Source: a virus. From it: a stretch of DNA of 33,839 nucleotides. The notes under the pieces were generated by a model. It did no database searches, had not been told where the DNA came from, and saw only the letters and a program-made list of their open reading frames with translations. A program made the position numbers and the translations under genes. How positions within the stretch are numbered: position 1 is the stretch's first letter; each line of letters begins with the position of its first letter. Positions 25,228 to 32,533 of this stretch are shown piece by piece. The DNA lies in the IMG/VR virus record IMGVR_UViG_3300023178_002564, positions 1 through 33,839 of that record. The stretch is one strand, 5' to 3'.

Positions 25228-26859
25228 ATGTATGATATTTTTTATCAACTTAACGAAAAGAACCAAGAGCAGTATGAAACTTTAAAAGCAAAGTTTCCTA
25301 CAGTGAAAAAGTGTGGCGATTTTAAAGAAGCTCAAAAGAAAGCATTTACAAAATTCTTTTGGTACATACCTGACGATGTTGTAGTGCTTGATGAGTTTGA
25401 CTTTGATTATGTTCCTGATGCTTGGAGTGGAGAGTATGTACATCTTTTCAAGAATGCAGAACACTATGACGGCATAAACTTATTTCCAAAAAGATTAGAA
25501 ATTAGAGACAAAGAATTACAGCATAGATTTTATGTTAGTAAAAAAGAAATTGATATTGTTGCTAGTGTTCCAAAACAATATGATTTGTTTTATGCTGACA
25601 CATTTGAAGAATACGAAAAAGCATTTGATTCTACAACTACAGAGCTATTTTGGATAGTCAGTCATAACCTAAAACTAAAAGAAGATTTTGATTTAGGATT
25701 TTATTTTAGCCACCACAACAGTTATGACAGGAGAGAGAATCATGCGTTTATACATGATGTTGATGGCAGGGAATTATACAACGGCGTATTCCTATGTTCA
25801 GTCCACAAGAAGCTCAACAAAAAAGAAATAGATTACAAGTTTATTGTAAATCGTAAGGAGTGGGAACTTATTGCAAGTGGTCCTTGCGAATACGAAAAGT
25901 TTGAAGTATCGTCTTATGTAGATTATTTAAAAGCACTCAAAATGAGCAAAACAGAAATGTTTTGGATGATACCTGATAGTGTTGTCGTAGAAAAGTCATT
26001 TAAGTTTGATATGTATTTTTCACATGACAACGAATATGATAGGAAGATAAATCATGTGTTTTTAAATGGTGACCACTTTGATGGTATAGTATTGTGTAGT
26101 AAATCTAATCCTATATCGCAAAAAGAGTTTGATTACAAATTTGTTACACAGCGTAAAGAACATGCTACAGTTGCTAGTCAGCCGAAAGTAAAAGATTATG
26201 ACATTGTGTTTATAAGTTATAATGAACCAAACGCTGATGAAAACTGGGAAGATCTAAAAGAAAGATTTCCAAGAGCAAAACGTATACACGGAGTTAAAGG
26301 TATTCACCAAGCACACATTGAAGCAGCAAAGTTGTGCGACACACCTTTGTTTTTTGTAGTAGACGGTGATGCAAAAATTGTTGACAGTTTTGATTTTAGA
26401 TATAAAGGACAAGAAGGATTTGTTCATGTATGGAGAAGTATTAATCCAGTAAACGATTTAGTTTACGGATATGGTGGTGTAAAATTATTACCTAGAGAAC
26501 TTACTCTTAATATGGATATTAGTAAACCTGATATGACTACAAGTATTAGTGATAAATTTAAAGCAGTACCAGAAATTAGTAACATTACAGCCTTTAATAC
26601 AGATCCGTTTAACACCTGGAAAAGTGCATTTAGAGAATGTGCAAAACTAAGCAGCAAAGTAATTGATAGACAAAAGTCGGGAGAAACAGATGAAAGACTT
26701 AAAACGTGGACGACTGTTGGAGGAGATCGAGAGTTTGGTGAATATGCGCTTCGAGGTGCTCGTGCTGGTATGGGCTTTGGCCTTTCTAGCGGGGCTGACC
26801 TTCGGTTAATAAACGATTTTGATTGGCTACAGGAGAAGTTTGATGCTGAAACCACATGA
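25228..26859 (+). CDS. GT-A-like glycosyltransferase protein with three degenerate N-terminal repeats
   Basis: This encodes 543 residues. The last unit (about 323-543) is a GT-A-like domain related to the protein at 11397: YDIVFISYNEPNADENWEDL, HGVKG, and FVVDGDAKI with D-G-D at 379-381. Before it are three imperfect repeats of ~100-115 residues (about 2-117, 118-221, 222-322). Each has the matching strand (FFWYIPDDVVV, LFWIVSHNLKL, MFWMIPDSVVV) followed by a charged F-D/K-F-D segment, but no D-x-D. Repeats 2 and 3 share FYFSHHNSYDR/MYFSHDNEYDR and DYKF. The repeats therefore look like catalytically dead copies of the domain's first half. The ATG lies 5 nt after a TATAAT box with no clear Shine-Dalgarno site. 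The role of the repeats is unknown. Confidence 0.65.
   Translation: MYDIFYQLNEKNQEQYETLKAKFPTVKKCGDFKEAQKKAFTKFFWYIPDDVVVLDEFDFDYVPDAWSGEYVHLFKNAEHYDGINLFPKRLEIRDKELQHRFYVSKKEIDIVASVPKQYDLFYADTFEEYEKAFDSTTTELFWIVSHNLKLKEDFDLGFYFSHHNSYDRRENHAFIHDVDGRELYNGVFLCSVHKKLNKKEIDYKFIVNRKEWELIASGPCEYEKFEVSSYVDYLKALKMSKTEMFWMIPDSVVVEKSFKFDMYFSHDNEYDRKINHVFLNGDHFDGIVLCSKSNPISQKEFDYKFVTQRKEHATVASQPKVKDYDIVFISYNEPNADENWEDLKERFPRAKRIHGVKGIHQAHIEAAKLCDTPLFFVVDGDAKIVDSFDFRYKGQEGFVHVWRSINPVNDLVYGYGGVKLLPRELTLNMDISKPDMTTSISDKFKAVPEISNITAFNTDPFNTWKSAFRECAKLSSKVIDRQKSGETDERLKTWTTVGGDREFGEYALRGARAGMGFGLSSGADLRLINDFDWLQEKFDAETT
25231..26193 (+). repeat. Three protein-level tandem repeats (degenerate GT-A half-domains)
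   Basis: The repeats cover roughly 25231-25578, 25579-25890 and 25891-26193. They are visible at the protein level: a YDxF-type start, an FW-hydrophobic strand, a charged FDF/FDL/FKF element, NHxFxxD/NG in copies 2 and 3, then DYKF or a related strand and an IVAS/LIAS/TVAS closing turn before the next unit. Nucleotide identity was not obvious by eye, so the duplication is probably old. The fourth, intact unit is the GT-A-like domain itself. Confidence 0.6.
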
Positions 26860-27733
26860 ACTATTAGATAGATTTGAACTACTGTATCCAACAGTTAGCA
26901 ATTTTAGTGACTTGCGCAGATCTTATATTGACAAAGATTTACACAGTATTTTTAGGTTGCTTGATCCTAAGGTATGGGATAATACTTTAAGTGAACAATA
27001 CATAACAGATTTACGGAAATTTTTACTAGAAGATAATATTTGGAAAATGTGGCCTTTACTAGAAATAATGGAACCAGGCAGTTTTAGTAAAGCATTTAAA
27101 AGTTTATTTGTAAATAAAATAGAATTTGACAAAGATTGTTTTAGTAGAGGACAGTTACAAAGTAAAATTTGGCTTGTAAAAACTTTACAACAGCTACGCA
27201 AAGAAAATGAAATAAAAAGTTTAGGTACAGTTTTTATTTGTGCAGGTTGGTATGCAACACTTGCTAATATGCTTTTCAGCACAGCAAGACTTGATGTACA
27301 AAAAATAAGAAGTTTTGATATAGATCCTAGTTGTGTCGAAATTGCAGAAATCTTTAACAAAGATTGGTTCAAACAAGAATGGACCTTTAAGGCTCTTACA
27401 GCGGATATACATGATATAGATTACGAAGAACACGAATGGACTTTTTGGAGTAACAAAAACAACAGACAAAGTTACCCAATTGTAGATAAGCCTGATACAA
27501 TTATTAACACAAGTTGTGAACACATTATAGATTTTGACAGTTGGTTTAGAAAAATACCAGAAGGCAAATTAGTTATTTTACAAAGTAATGATTTTGTTGA
27601 AGTTGAAGAACATGTAAATTGTGTTAAAGATAGTTCGCATTTTGCTGAAATGGCACCTTTAAGTAAAGTATTGTTTACTGGAGAATTGCCGTTAGAAAAG
27701 TACACAAGGTTTATGAGAATTGGAATTAAGTAA
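26843..27733 (+). CDS. Class I SAM-dependent methyltransferase-like protein
   Basis: This encodes 296 residues from the chosen ATG at 26843; AGGAGA lies 7 nt upstream, whereas a TTG 24 nt earlier has no such site. A helical N-terminal part (1-125) precedes a Rossmann-like region: motif I TVFICAGWYATLANMLF at 129-145, an acidic strand end SFDIDP at 157-162, TADIHDIDYE near 187-195, and INTSCEHIIDFDSWF at 221-235, where motif IV would lie, then LVILQSNDF. These fit a class I methyltransferase with a degenerate glycine loop. It overlaps the upstream gene by 17 nt and the next by 14 nt. The target is unknown: glycan, protein and small-molecule targets are all possible. Confidence 0.62.
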   Translation: MLKPHELLDRFELLYPTVSNFSDLRRSYIDKDLHSIFRLLDPKVWDNTLSEQYITDLRKFLLEDNIWKMWPLLEIMEPGSFSKAFKSLFVNKIEFDKDCFSRGQLQSKIWLVKTLQQLRKENEIKSLGTVFICAGWYATLANMLFSTARLDVQKIRSFDIDPSCVEIAEIFNKDWFKQEWTFKALTADIHDIDYEEHEWTFWSNKNNRQSYPIVDKPDTIINTSCEHIIDFDSWFRKIPEGKLVILQSNDFVEVEEHVNCVKDSSHFAEMAPLSKVLFTGELPLEKYTRFMRIGIK

Positions 27734-27953
27734 TTTAAGTTTAAGGCAATTACAGACTGAAAGTGCTAGAGCCTTGAGTACTATGGAAGCAACGAACAAT
27801 AACATATACCAGTTTAATAAACAAGCTCATCACAATAGTCAGAATTGGTATGTTGCAGTTATTGAATGGTATATAAAACAGTACGGTGATTTACCGAGCA
27901 AGATTGGCCCGGGCAAAGACATAAGGATAATATTAGATGAAACATCTAACTAA
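27720..27953 (+). CDS. Small hypothetical protein before a radical-SAM gene
   Basis: This is a 77-residue frame starting with TTG at 27720, overlapping the methyltransferase by 14 nt and the next radical-SAM gene by 17 nt. An ATG at 27783 would give a 57-residue product. Residues 1-30 are polar and helical in appearance, followed by NSQNWYVAVIEWYIKQYGDLP and GPGKDIRIILDE. There is no Cys and no obvious leader/core division of a modified-peptide precursor. It is probably real because of its tight coupling on both sides. It may be an accessory protein of the radical-SAM enzyme; a substrate role is speculative. Confidence 0.5.
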   Translation: MELSNLSLRQLQTESARALSTMEATNNNIYQFNKQAHHNSQNWYVAVIEWYIKQYGDLPSKIGPGKDIRIILDETSN

Positions 27954-28878
27954 CGATAGACCAGACAGTATGCACGCCGAGTGGGTGATGAGTAATGTCT
28001 GTAACTATACTTGTAATTACTGTGACCCAAAGTTGTACGGCGGCACTTCAGGCTGGCCTGACCTACAAAAAAGTTTAGACTTTTGGGCATATATTCATAA
28101 AGAAGTTAATCCTAATGCAAAAATGCTTACTCTTAGTGGCGGCGAGCCTACAATATGGCCGCACTTGAGTGAGTTTTTTAATAAACTAGATCCTAGTTAC
28201 AAAAAGGCAATAGTAACAAACGGTAGTAGAACCTTGCGCTGGTGGAAAAAGTTTATCGAAAACACCGAGATTGAGCAAATTGCAATTAGTGTACATTTAG
28301 AATTTGCTAATATTGATCATATAAAAGAAGTTGTAAAAATTATTGGTCCTTATTGTAGAGTTACTTGTTTAATAATGTTAGATGAAAATAGAGTTCAGCA
28401 AGGTAGACATTTTGCAGAAGAACTAGCAAAAGAAGACTTATATTGTAAAATTGTCATAAAGCCTGTGACTCGTAGACATTATTCAAATAACGAGTCTCAA
28501 GACTATGATAAAGAAACATTAGACTGGATGGCTAATTTTGATTATAATAAAAATGCACCTATTATGAAAACAAGGGATCGTACAACTGCTGTTAACGTAG
28601 TAATTGACGGCGAAGAAAAACCAGTTTTTTATATGTACGAAATGATATCGAAAAATATGCATCAGTTCACTGGATGGAAGTGTTATGCAGGCAAGCATAG
28701 ATTAGTTGTTTGGCATGACGGTAATGTATACGGTGCTCAGTGTCCTACAGCAAAAAGGAATCTTTTAGGTAACGTTGCAAACGGCAAATTAGATAAAAAG
28801 ATTGAGCCATTAATTTGCGATACACAATTTTGTTCGTGTGTTCCAGATATAAGAATTCCTAAAGAAAAGGTTGAATAG
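27937..28878 (+). CDS. Radical SAM protein with C-terminal Cys cluster
   Basis: This encodes 313 residues. The core has C22-x3-C26-x2-C29 (CNYTCNYC) and SGGEPT, with GGEP at 68-71. The C-terminal part holds a Cys set consistent with an auxiliary cluster: C249 (WKCYAGKH), a short strand pair WHDGNVYGAQC with C269, LLGNV at 276-280, then C294, C299 and C301. The order C, G-x-V-x-x-x-C, GN, CxxxxCxC resembles a reduced SPASM/Twitch domain. AGGA lies upstream of the ATG and the gene overlaps the small protein by 17 nt. It is not obviously QueE or a ribonucleotide activase, given the extra Cys domain. The substrate is unknown. Confidence 0.82.
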   Translation: MKHLTNDRPDSMHAEWVMSNVCNYTCNYCDPKLYGGTSGWPDLQKSLDFWAYIHKEVNPNAKMLTLSGGEPTIWPHLSEFFNKLDPSYKKAIVTNGSRTLRWWKKFIENTEIEQIAISVHLEFANIDHIKEVVKIIGPYCRVTCLIMLDENRVQQGRHFAEELAKEDLYCKIVIKPVTRRHYSNNESQDYDKETLDWMANFDYNKNAPIMKTRDRTTAVNVVIDGEEKPVFYMYEMISKNMHQFTGWKCYAGKHRLVVWHDGNVYGAQCPTAKRNLLGNVANGKLDKKIEPLICDTQFCSCVPDIRIPKEKVE

Positions 28879-28884
28879 AACAAA

Positions 28885-29961
28885 ATGTATAGCTATCAGG
28901 ACATAAAGACAATACACCTTGAAGTTACACAAAACTGTCAAGCAAACTGTCCTATGTGTGATCGTAATATGAACGGTGAAGGGATAAATCCGCATATTGA
29001 TTTGAGTGAACTTACACTTGAAGATTGTAAACAAATTTTCAAGCCGGAATTTATTTCACAGCTCAACACAATGTATATGTGCGGCAACTTAGGTGATCCT
29101 ATTGTAGCACGAGATACATTAGAAATATTCAAATACTTTAGAGAGCATAACCCTAACATATGGTTAAGCATGAATACAAACGCAGGAGCAAAAGATGAAG
29201 CGTGGTGGAGTGAATTGGCCAAAGTCTTTGGCAGGATGGGTGCTGTTATTTTCAGCGTGGACGGTCTTAGGGACACTAATCACATATACAGGCAAGGTGT
29301 TGTCTGGGACAATGTAGAACGTAATATGCAAGCGTTTATAGACGCTGGCGGCAGAGCACGATGGGACTTCTTGATATTTGAACACAATCAGCATCAAGTA
29401 AAAGAAGCCGAGGCCCTAGCATGGGAATGGGGCTGCGAAAAATTTATAAAAAAGAAAACTGGAAGGTTTATTGATGCAAAGTCAAACAAAAAAGAAAAGC
29501 ACCAAGCCAAAGACCGTAAAGGCAAAGATACAGCAGAGCTCAAGAAGCCAGAAGAAAAATACCAAAACAAAGCACTTACCAAGCAAGAGGCGATTATCGA
29601 GAAATACGGCAGTATGGACGCATATTATGACGAAGCTCCTATTGTTTGTAAAGTTAAAAAAGAAAACAGTCTCTTCATCACAGCAGAAGGATTAGCATTA
29701 CCTTGTTGTTGGACTGCTGGTCGTATGTACAAGTGGTGGCATAAAAATCCTTACCAAGAACAGATATGGAGATTTATCGATCTTAGTGGAGGCAAAGAAA
29801 AACTAGATGCACGTAACGGACTAGAAAAAGTTTTTGAAACTGGTATATTTGAACGTATTGAAAAAAGTTGGAGTATAAGTTCGTGTAGTGCTGGCAAGTT
29901 GAAAGTTTGTGCAATGAAGTGTGGAGCAGAGTTCGATCCGTTTACAGCACAATTTAGTTAG
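28885..29961 (+). CDS. Radical SAM protein, GNLGDP variant, with Lys-rich insertion
   Basis: This encodes 358 residues. The core has C18-x3-C22-x2-C25 (CQANCPMC); the second motif is C-GNLGDP at 66-72 in place of GGEP, as in its paralogue at 30532. An unusual Lys/Glu/Ala-rich stretch fills residues about 188-245 (KSNKKEKHQAKDRKGKDTAEL is its core). The auxiliary Cys are C255, C274-C275 (LPCCW), C334, C342 and C346. The order C, PCC, then CxxxC near the end is a C-terminal SPASM-like layout. It lies 6 nt after the preceding radical-SAM gene and 8 nt before an oxygenase-like gene. The substrate is unknown. Confidence 0.82.
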   Translation: MYSYQDIKTIHLEVTQNCQANCPMCDRNMNGEGINPHIDLSELTLEDCKQIFKPEFISQLNTMYMCGNLGDPIVARDTLEIFKYFREHNPNIWLSMNTNAGAKDEAWWSELAKVFGRMGAVIFSVDGLRDTNHIYRQGVVWDNVERNMQAFIDAGGRARWDFLIFEHNQHQVKEAEALAWEWGCEKFIKKKTGRFIDAKSNKKEKHQAKDRKGKDTAELKKPEEKYQNKALTKQEAIIEKYGSMDAYYDEAPIVCKVKKENSLFITAEGLALPCCWTAGRMYKWWHKNPYQEQIWRFIDLSGGKEKLDARNGLEKVFETGIFERIEKSWSISSCSAGKLKVCAMKCGAEFDPFTAQFS

Positions 29962-29969
29962 GAGTAAAA

Positions 29970-30542
29970 ATGACATTTACAATATTAGAAAATTTTCCGG
30001 AAGATTTATTACAAAAATTAAAAGATATTTGGAACGAAGGCGAATGGTACAAAGAGATAGAAGCTAGTCCTGGAGCAATGTGGCATCATTGTCTAAGATC
30101 GAGCCATCCTATTTTTGAAGAGTTTCCTGAAGAGACTAGAACTGTAGAGTTTTATAGTAATCCTCCTCACACAAAAAACGGACCACACCTTGATAGAGGA
30201 CGTTGGAGTGCAATGAATATACCTATTGATATTGATCACGACAACAGCTATTTTATGACTGGTAAAACGCATTTATTAAAAGTTTATGAAAGAAAAACTT
30301 TGCCAGTTGGATACACTCACAAGGTTACTTCACAATCAGGTCCTATAGGGTTTTTCTTTGAAGAAGAAGAAAAATTTGATTACTATAATTTAGAAAAACC
30401 TGTATTGTTTAGCACAAAAACTCCACACGGTTTTTACAACAACAGCGACAGAAGCAGAGTGTTATGCAGTGTAACATTTGATCTTACATATGAACAGATG
30501 ATGAATATTCTTCCTCCTGAGTGGTTTGGTGATGTTCTATAA
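29970..30542 (+). CDS. 2OG-Fe(II) oxygenase-like protein
   Basis: This encodes 190 residues, soluble. Residues 73-75 give H-L-D (GPHLDRGRW), the first part of the iron-binding facial triad; H153 (TPHGFYNN) would be the distal His, 78 residues later; and R161 or R163 (DRSRVLCSV) is placed to bind 2-oxoglutarate. The intervening sequence forms plausible double-stranded beta-helix strands (NIPIDI, PVLFSTK, VLCSVTF). Members of this class hydroxylate proteins, nucleic acids or small molecules using 2-oxoglutarate and O2. AGGAG precedes the ATG by 5 nt. It is flanked by two paralogous radical-SAM genes, overlapping the second by 11 nt. The target is not known. Confidence 0.68.
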   Translation: MTFTILENFPEDLLQKLKDIWNEGEWYKEIEASPGAMWHHCLRSSHPIFEEFPEETRTVEFYSNPPHTKNGPHLDRGRWSAMNIPIDIDHDNSYFMTGKTHLLKVYERKTLPVGYTHKVTSQSGPIGFFFEEEEKFDYYNLEKPVLFSTKTPHGFYNNSDRSRVLCSVTFDLTYEQMMNILPPEWFGDVL

Positions 30543-31530
30543 ACTACCTTTAAGTCATATACACATAGAGCTTACTACAAAGTGTAATGCTGCTTGTCCT
30601 ATGTGTATGCGCAATCTAAACGGAGATATAGATCATCCAAATTTAATTAAAACAGACTTTGATATATCTTGGTTTGAAAATGTTGATTTGCCTGCAAATA
30701 AATTGACTTTATGTGGTAACTACGGAGATCCTTGTGTGCATCCTAATTTGCATTTAGTGATTGAAAAATGGTTAGAGCGTTATAATAAGCCTATAAAGAT
30801 GATGACCAACGGTGGCGCTAGGAAACCAGAGTACTGGAAAACTATTGCTGAGATGGCGAAAGATAAAATGGATGTAGTGTTTGGCATAGACGGACTAGCA
30901 GACACAAATCATCTATACCGGAGACACGTACAGTGGGATAAACTAATCGAAAATGCAAAAGCATTTATAGATGCCGGTGGAAAAGCAACTTGGAAATTTA
31001 TTATTTTTGAACATAATAAACACCAAGTTGAAGAAGCAGCAGCACTTGCAAAACAATTAGGTTTTGAAAAATTTGAAAAAATAAAAACTAATAGATTTAG
31101 AAAAGATTATTTGCCTGTTGTTGATCGTAACAACAATGAAATTTATAGATTGTATGAAGCTAAAGTAGACGAAACAGGATTTACAGCAAAAAATCCAAAT
31201 AGAATACAAACTACAAAAGAATGGACAGGTGAAATAAACTGTTATGCAAAAAAAGAAAGTAGTGTTTATATTGCTGCTGACGGAAGAATATATCCCTGTT
31301 GTAATACCGGATATCATTACAATACAGATCTTGTAACAAATAAAGAAATATTTGAATTACAAGAAAATTGTCCTACACCTAATATTCAAGATATGTTACT
31401 GTCAGAAGCTACAGAAAGTGAATTTTTTAAAACAGTTGAAAATAAATGGTCAAGTACACCTCTACAGAAATGTAAAATAACTTGTGGTGTGTTGCGTGAC
31501 AACTTGCACAAAGTTGAAATACTTACTTAA
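30532..31530 (+). CDS. Radical SAM protein, GNYGDP variant
   Basis: This encodes 332 residues from the ATG at 30532, preferred over a TTG 6 nt earlier; neither has a strong Shine-Dalgarno site. The core has C18-x3-C22-x2-C25 (CNAACPMC) and CGNYGDP at 61-67. It is paralogous to the protein at 28885 over SVDGLRDTNHIYR/GIDGLADTNHLYR, IFEHN.HQV.EA and the C-terminus, but lacks the Lys-rich block. The auxiliary Cys are C237, C256-C257 (IYPCC), C314 and C318, with C280 as a further candidate. Its end converges on the minus-strand gene, overlapping by 8 nt. It closes the operon of 24 same-strand genes. The substrate is unknown. Confidence 0.83.
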   Translation: MFYKLPLSHIHIELTTKCNAACPMCMRNLNGDIDHPNLIKTDFDISWFENVDLPANKLTLCGNYGDPCVHPNLHLVIEKWLERYNKPIKMMTNGGARKPEYWKTIAEMAKDKMDVVFGIDGLADTNHLYRRHVQWDKLIENAKAFIDAGGKATWKFIIFEHNKHQVEEAAALAKQLGFEKFEKIKTNRFRKDYLPVVDRNNNEIYRLYEAKVDETGFTAKNPNRIQTTKEWTGEINCYAKKESSVYIAADGRIYPCCNTGYHYNTDLVTNKEIFELQENCPTPNIQDMLLSEATESEFFKTVENKWSSTPLQKCKITCGVLRDNLHKVEILT

Positions 31531-32509
31531 TTTTTTTCTTTAAATAATTCTTCCAAAATTTTAATCCGTGTCTTTTATAAAGTTGGTTATGCAATCTATC
31601 CTCGTAAGTTTCATGCCACATTTTTTCAAATTGGTCTTGCTCTAGCATACTAATTCTTTTTATTTCTTTTGCAATAAGTTTTGCTTTTAATATAAAGTCG
31701 TCTTCATCATCGTAAGAATGATCGATCCATTTATCAAATGTTTTAAATCCGTATTCACGTAAATATTTTATACTATGCTTTTGCCCTAATATAAAAAATA
31801 ACTGTCCTGCTCTAATTGCTTTGTAGGTTTTTTCACTTAAAAATGTTCCACCGTCTCTTTGCCACATTGTTTCTGTAACTACGTCTATTGCTCGATCTTG
31901 TCTAGCTTCATAACTTGCAGTATACGCACCGTTTTCTCCTATTGGAATATCTATAGGGGGATTAAATTGTTTGCTTATCTTATAATATAAATTTTTATCT
32001 TCAAATAATTCTTCGGTTGGTGGAAATACTCTTCCGGTAGGTTCTTTAAGATGATGAGGAAAAATTATATCTCCGTGTGCTATATCTAATTTTGCAATTT
32101 CAGAAAGCAATATTATTCTATGAAGTCGAGGTCTTCTCACCCAATATTGCCATCTAAAGTTTGGAGTTTTTTTAGTTGTAGGTAAAGGAACTGTTGCGTC
32201 TACTACTACTTGCCAGTGCGGGAACCATACCCATTTATCAGAAGATTGTAAATTTCCAGTAACAGGTATAACATCTTTATGATTGTTTATGAAATTGTCA
32301 AACAGATCTTCCCACCCGTCGAGTGCTGCATAAAATACATAGTGATTATATTGGCCAGTTTTTTTAACAGCATCTAATGTTTCTGATAAGATTTTTTCTA
32401 TTAGCTTAATATCTTTTATGTAATCTAAATTTGTACCAGTTAACGGAGTAATATGATCTAATACAAAAACTTTTTTAGGAAACATGTTTTCACGTCTAAT
32501 GTCTATCAT
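31523..32509 (-). CDS. GT10-like phage protein on the minus strand
   Basis: This encodes 328 residues and is the only minus-strand gene in the window. Family landmarks are WQYWVRRPRLHRIILLSEIA (about 121-140), VVTETMW with Glu213, FLSEKTYKAIRAGQLFFILG at 223-242, and LREYGFKTFDKWIDHSYD. It is therefore a fourth member of the set at 19998, 21781 and 23090. A start at M9 (32485) is also possible; neither Met has a clear Shine-Dalgarno site. Its 3' end overlaps the operon's last gene by 8 nt in convergent orientation, and its 5' end faces a radical-SAM gene across 24 bp. The reversed orientation suggests later insertion or a separate expression time. Confidence 0.68.
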   Translation of the reverse strand: MIDIRRENMFPKKVFVLDHITPLTGTNLDYIKDIKLIEKILSETLDAVKKTGQYNHYVFYAALDGWEDLFDNFINNHKDVIPVTGNLQSSDKWVWFPHWQVVVDATVPLPTTKKTPNFRWQYWVRRPRLHRIILLSEIAKLDIAHGDIIFPHHLKEPTGRVFPPTEELFEDKNLYYKISKQFNPPIDIPIGENGAYTASYEARQDRAIDVVTETMWQRDGGTFLSEKTYKAIRAGQLFFILGQKHSIKYLREYGFKTFDKWIDHSYDDEDDFILKAKLIAKEIKRISMLEQDQFEKMWHETYEDRLHNQLYKRHGLKFWKNYLKKKIK

Positions 32510-32515
32510 ACGTAT

Positions 32516-32527
32516 ACTTATATAAGT
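32516..32527. promoter_or_regulatory. Perfect 12-bp palindrome between divergent genes
   Basis: ACTTATATAAGT is a perfect inverted repeat centred in the 24-bp gap between the minus-strand GT10-like gene and the plus-strand radical-SAM gene. The gap also holds TATACT (32513-32518) as a possible -10 box for the plus strand, though no good -35 box is present. The palindrome may be an operator or simply an AT-rich chance repeat that gives -10-like sequences on both strands. Confidence 0.35.
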
Positions 32528-32533
32528 AGTAGT

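Noticed and set aside
26819-26842. Upstream TTG start for the methyltransferase-like gene
   Set aside because: It would add eight residues but lacks a ribosome-binding site, while AGGAGA is ideally placed for the ATG at 26843.
27937-28878. QueE-type 7-carboxy-7-deazaguanine synthase
   Set aside because: Phages do carry QueE, but this protein has a C-terminal Cys cluster, and no QueC, QueD or FolE gene is nearby.
29471-29695. Alternative-frame plus-strand open frame rich in Lys and Thr
   Set aside because: It lies inside the Lys-rich part of the radical-SAM gene at 28885 and is a by-product of its A-rich codons.
31500-31516. Hairpin CAACTT-5 nt-AAGTTG near convergent gene ends, followed by a T run at 31531
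   Set aside because: The stem is six A/T-rich pairs, lies inside the coding sequence, and is 14 nt from the T run, so it does not fit an intrinsic terminator.
12323-31530. A modified-peptide (RiPP) cluster with precursor, protease and transporter
   Set aside because: SPASM-type radical-SAM enzymes suggest it, but I found no short Cys-, Gly- or repeat-rich precursor, no peptidase and no ABC transporter; the genes overlap so closely that there is little room for one.
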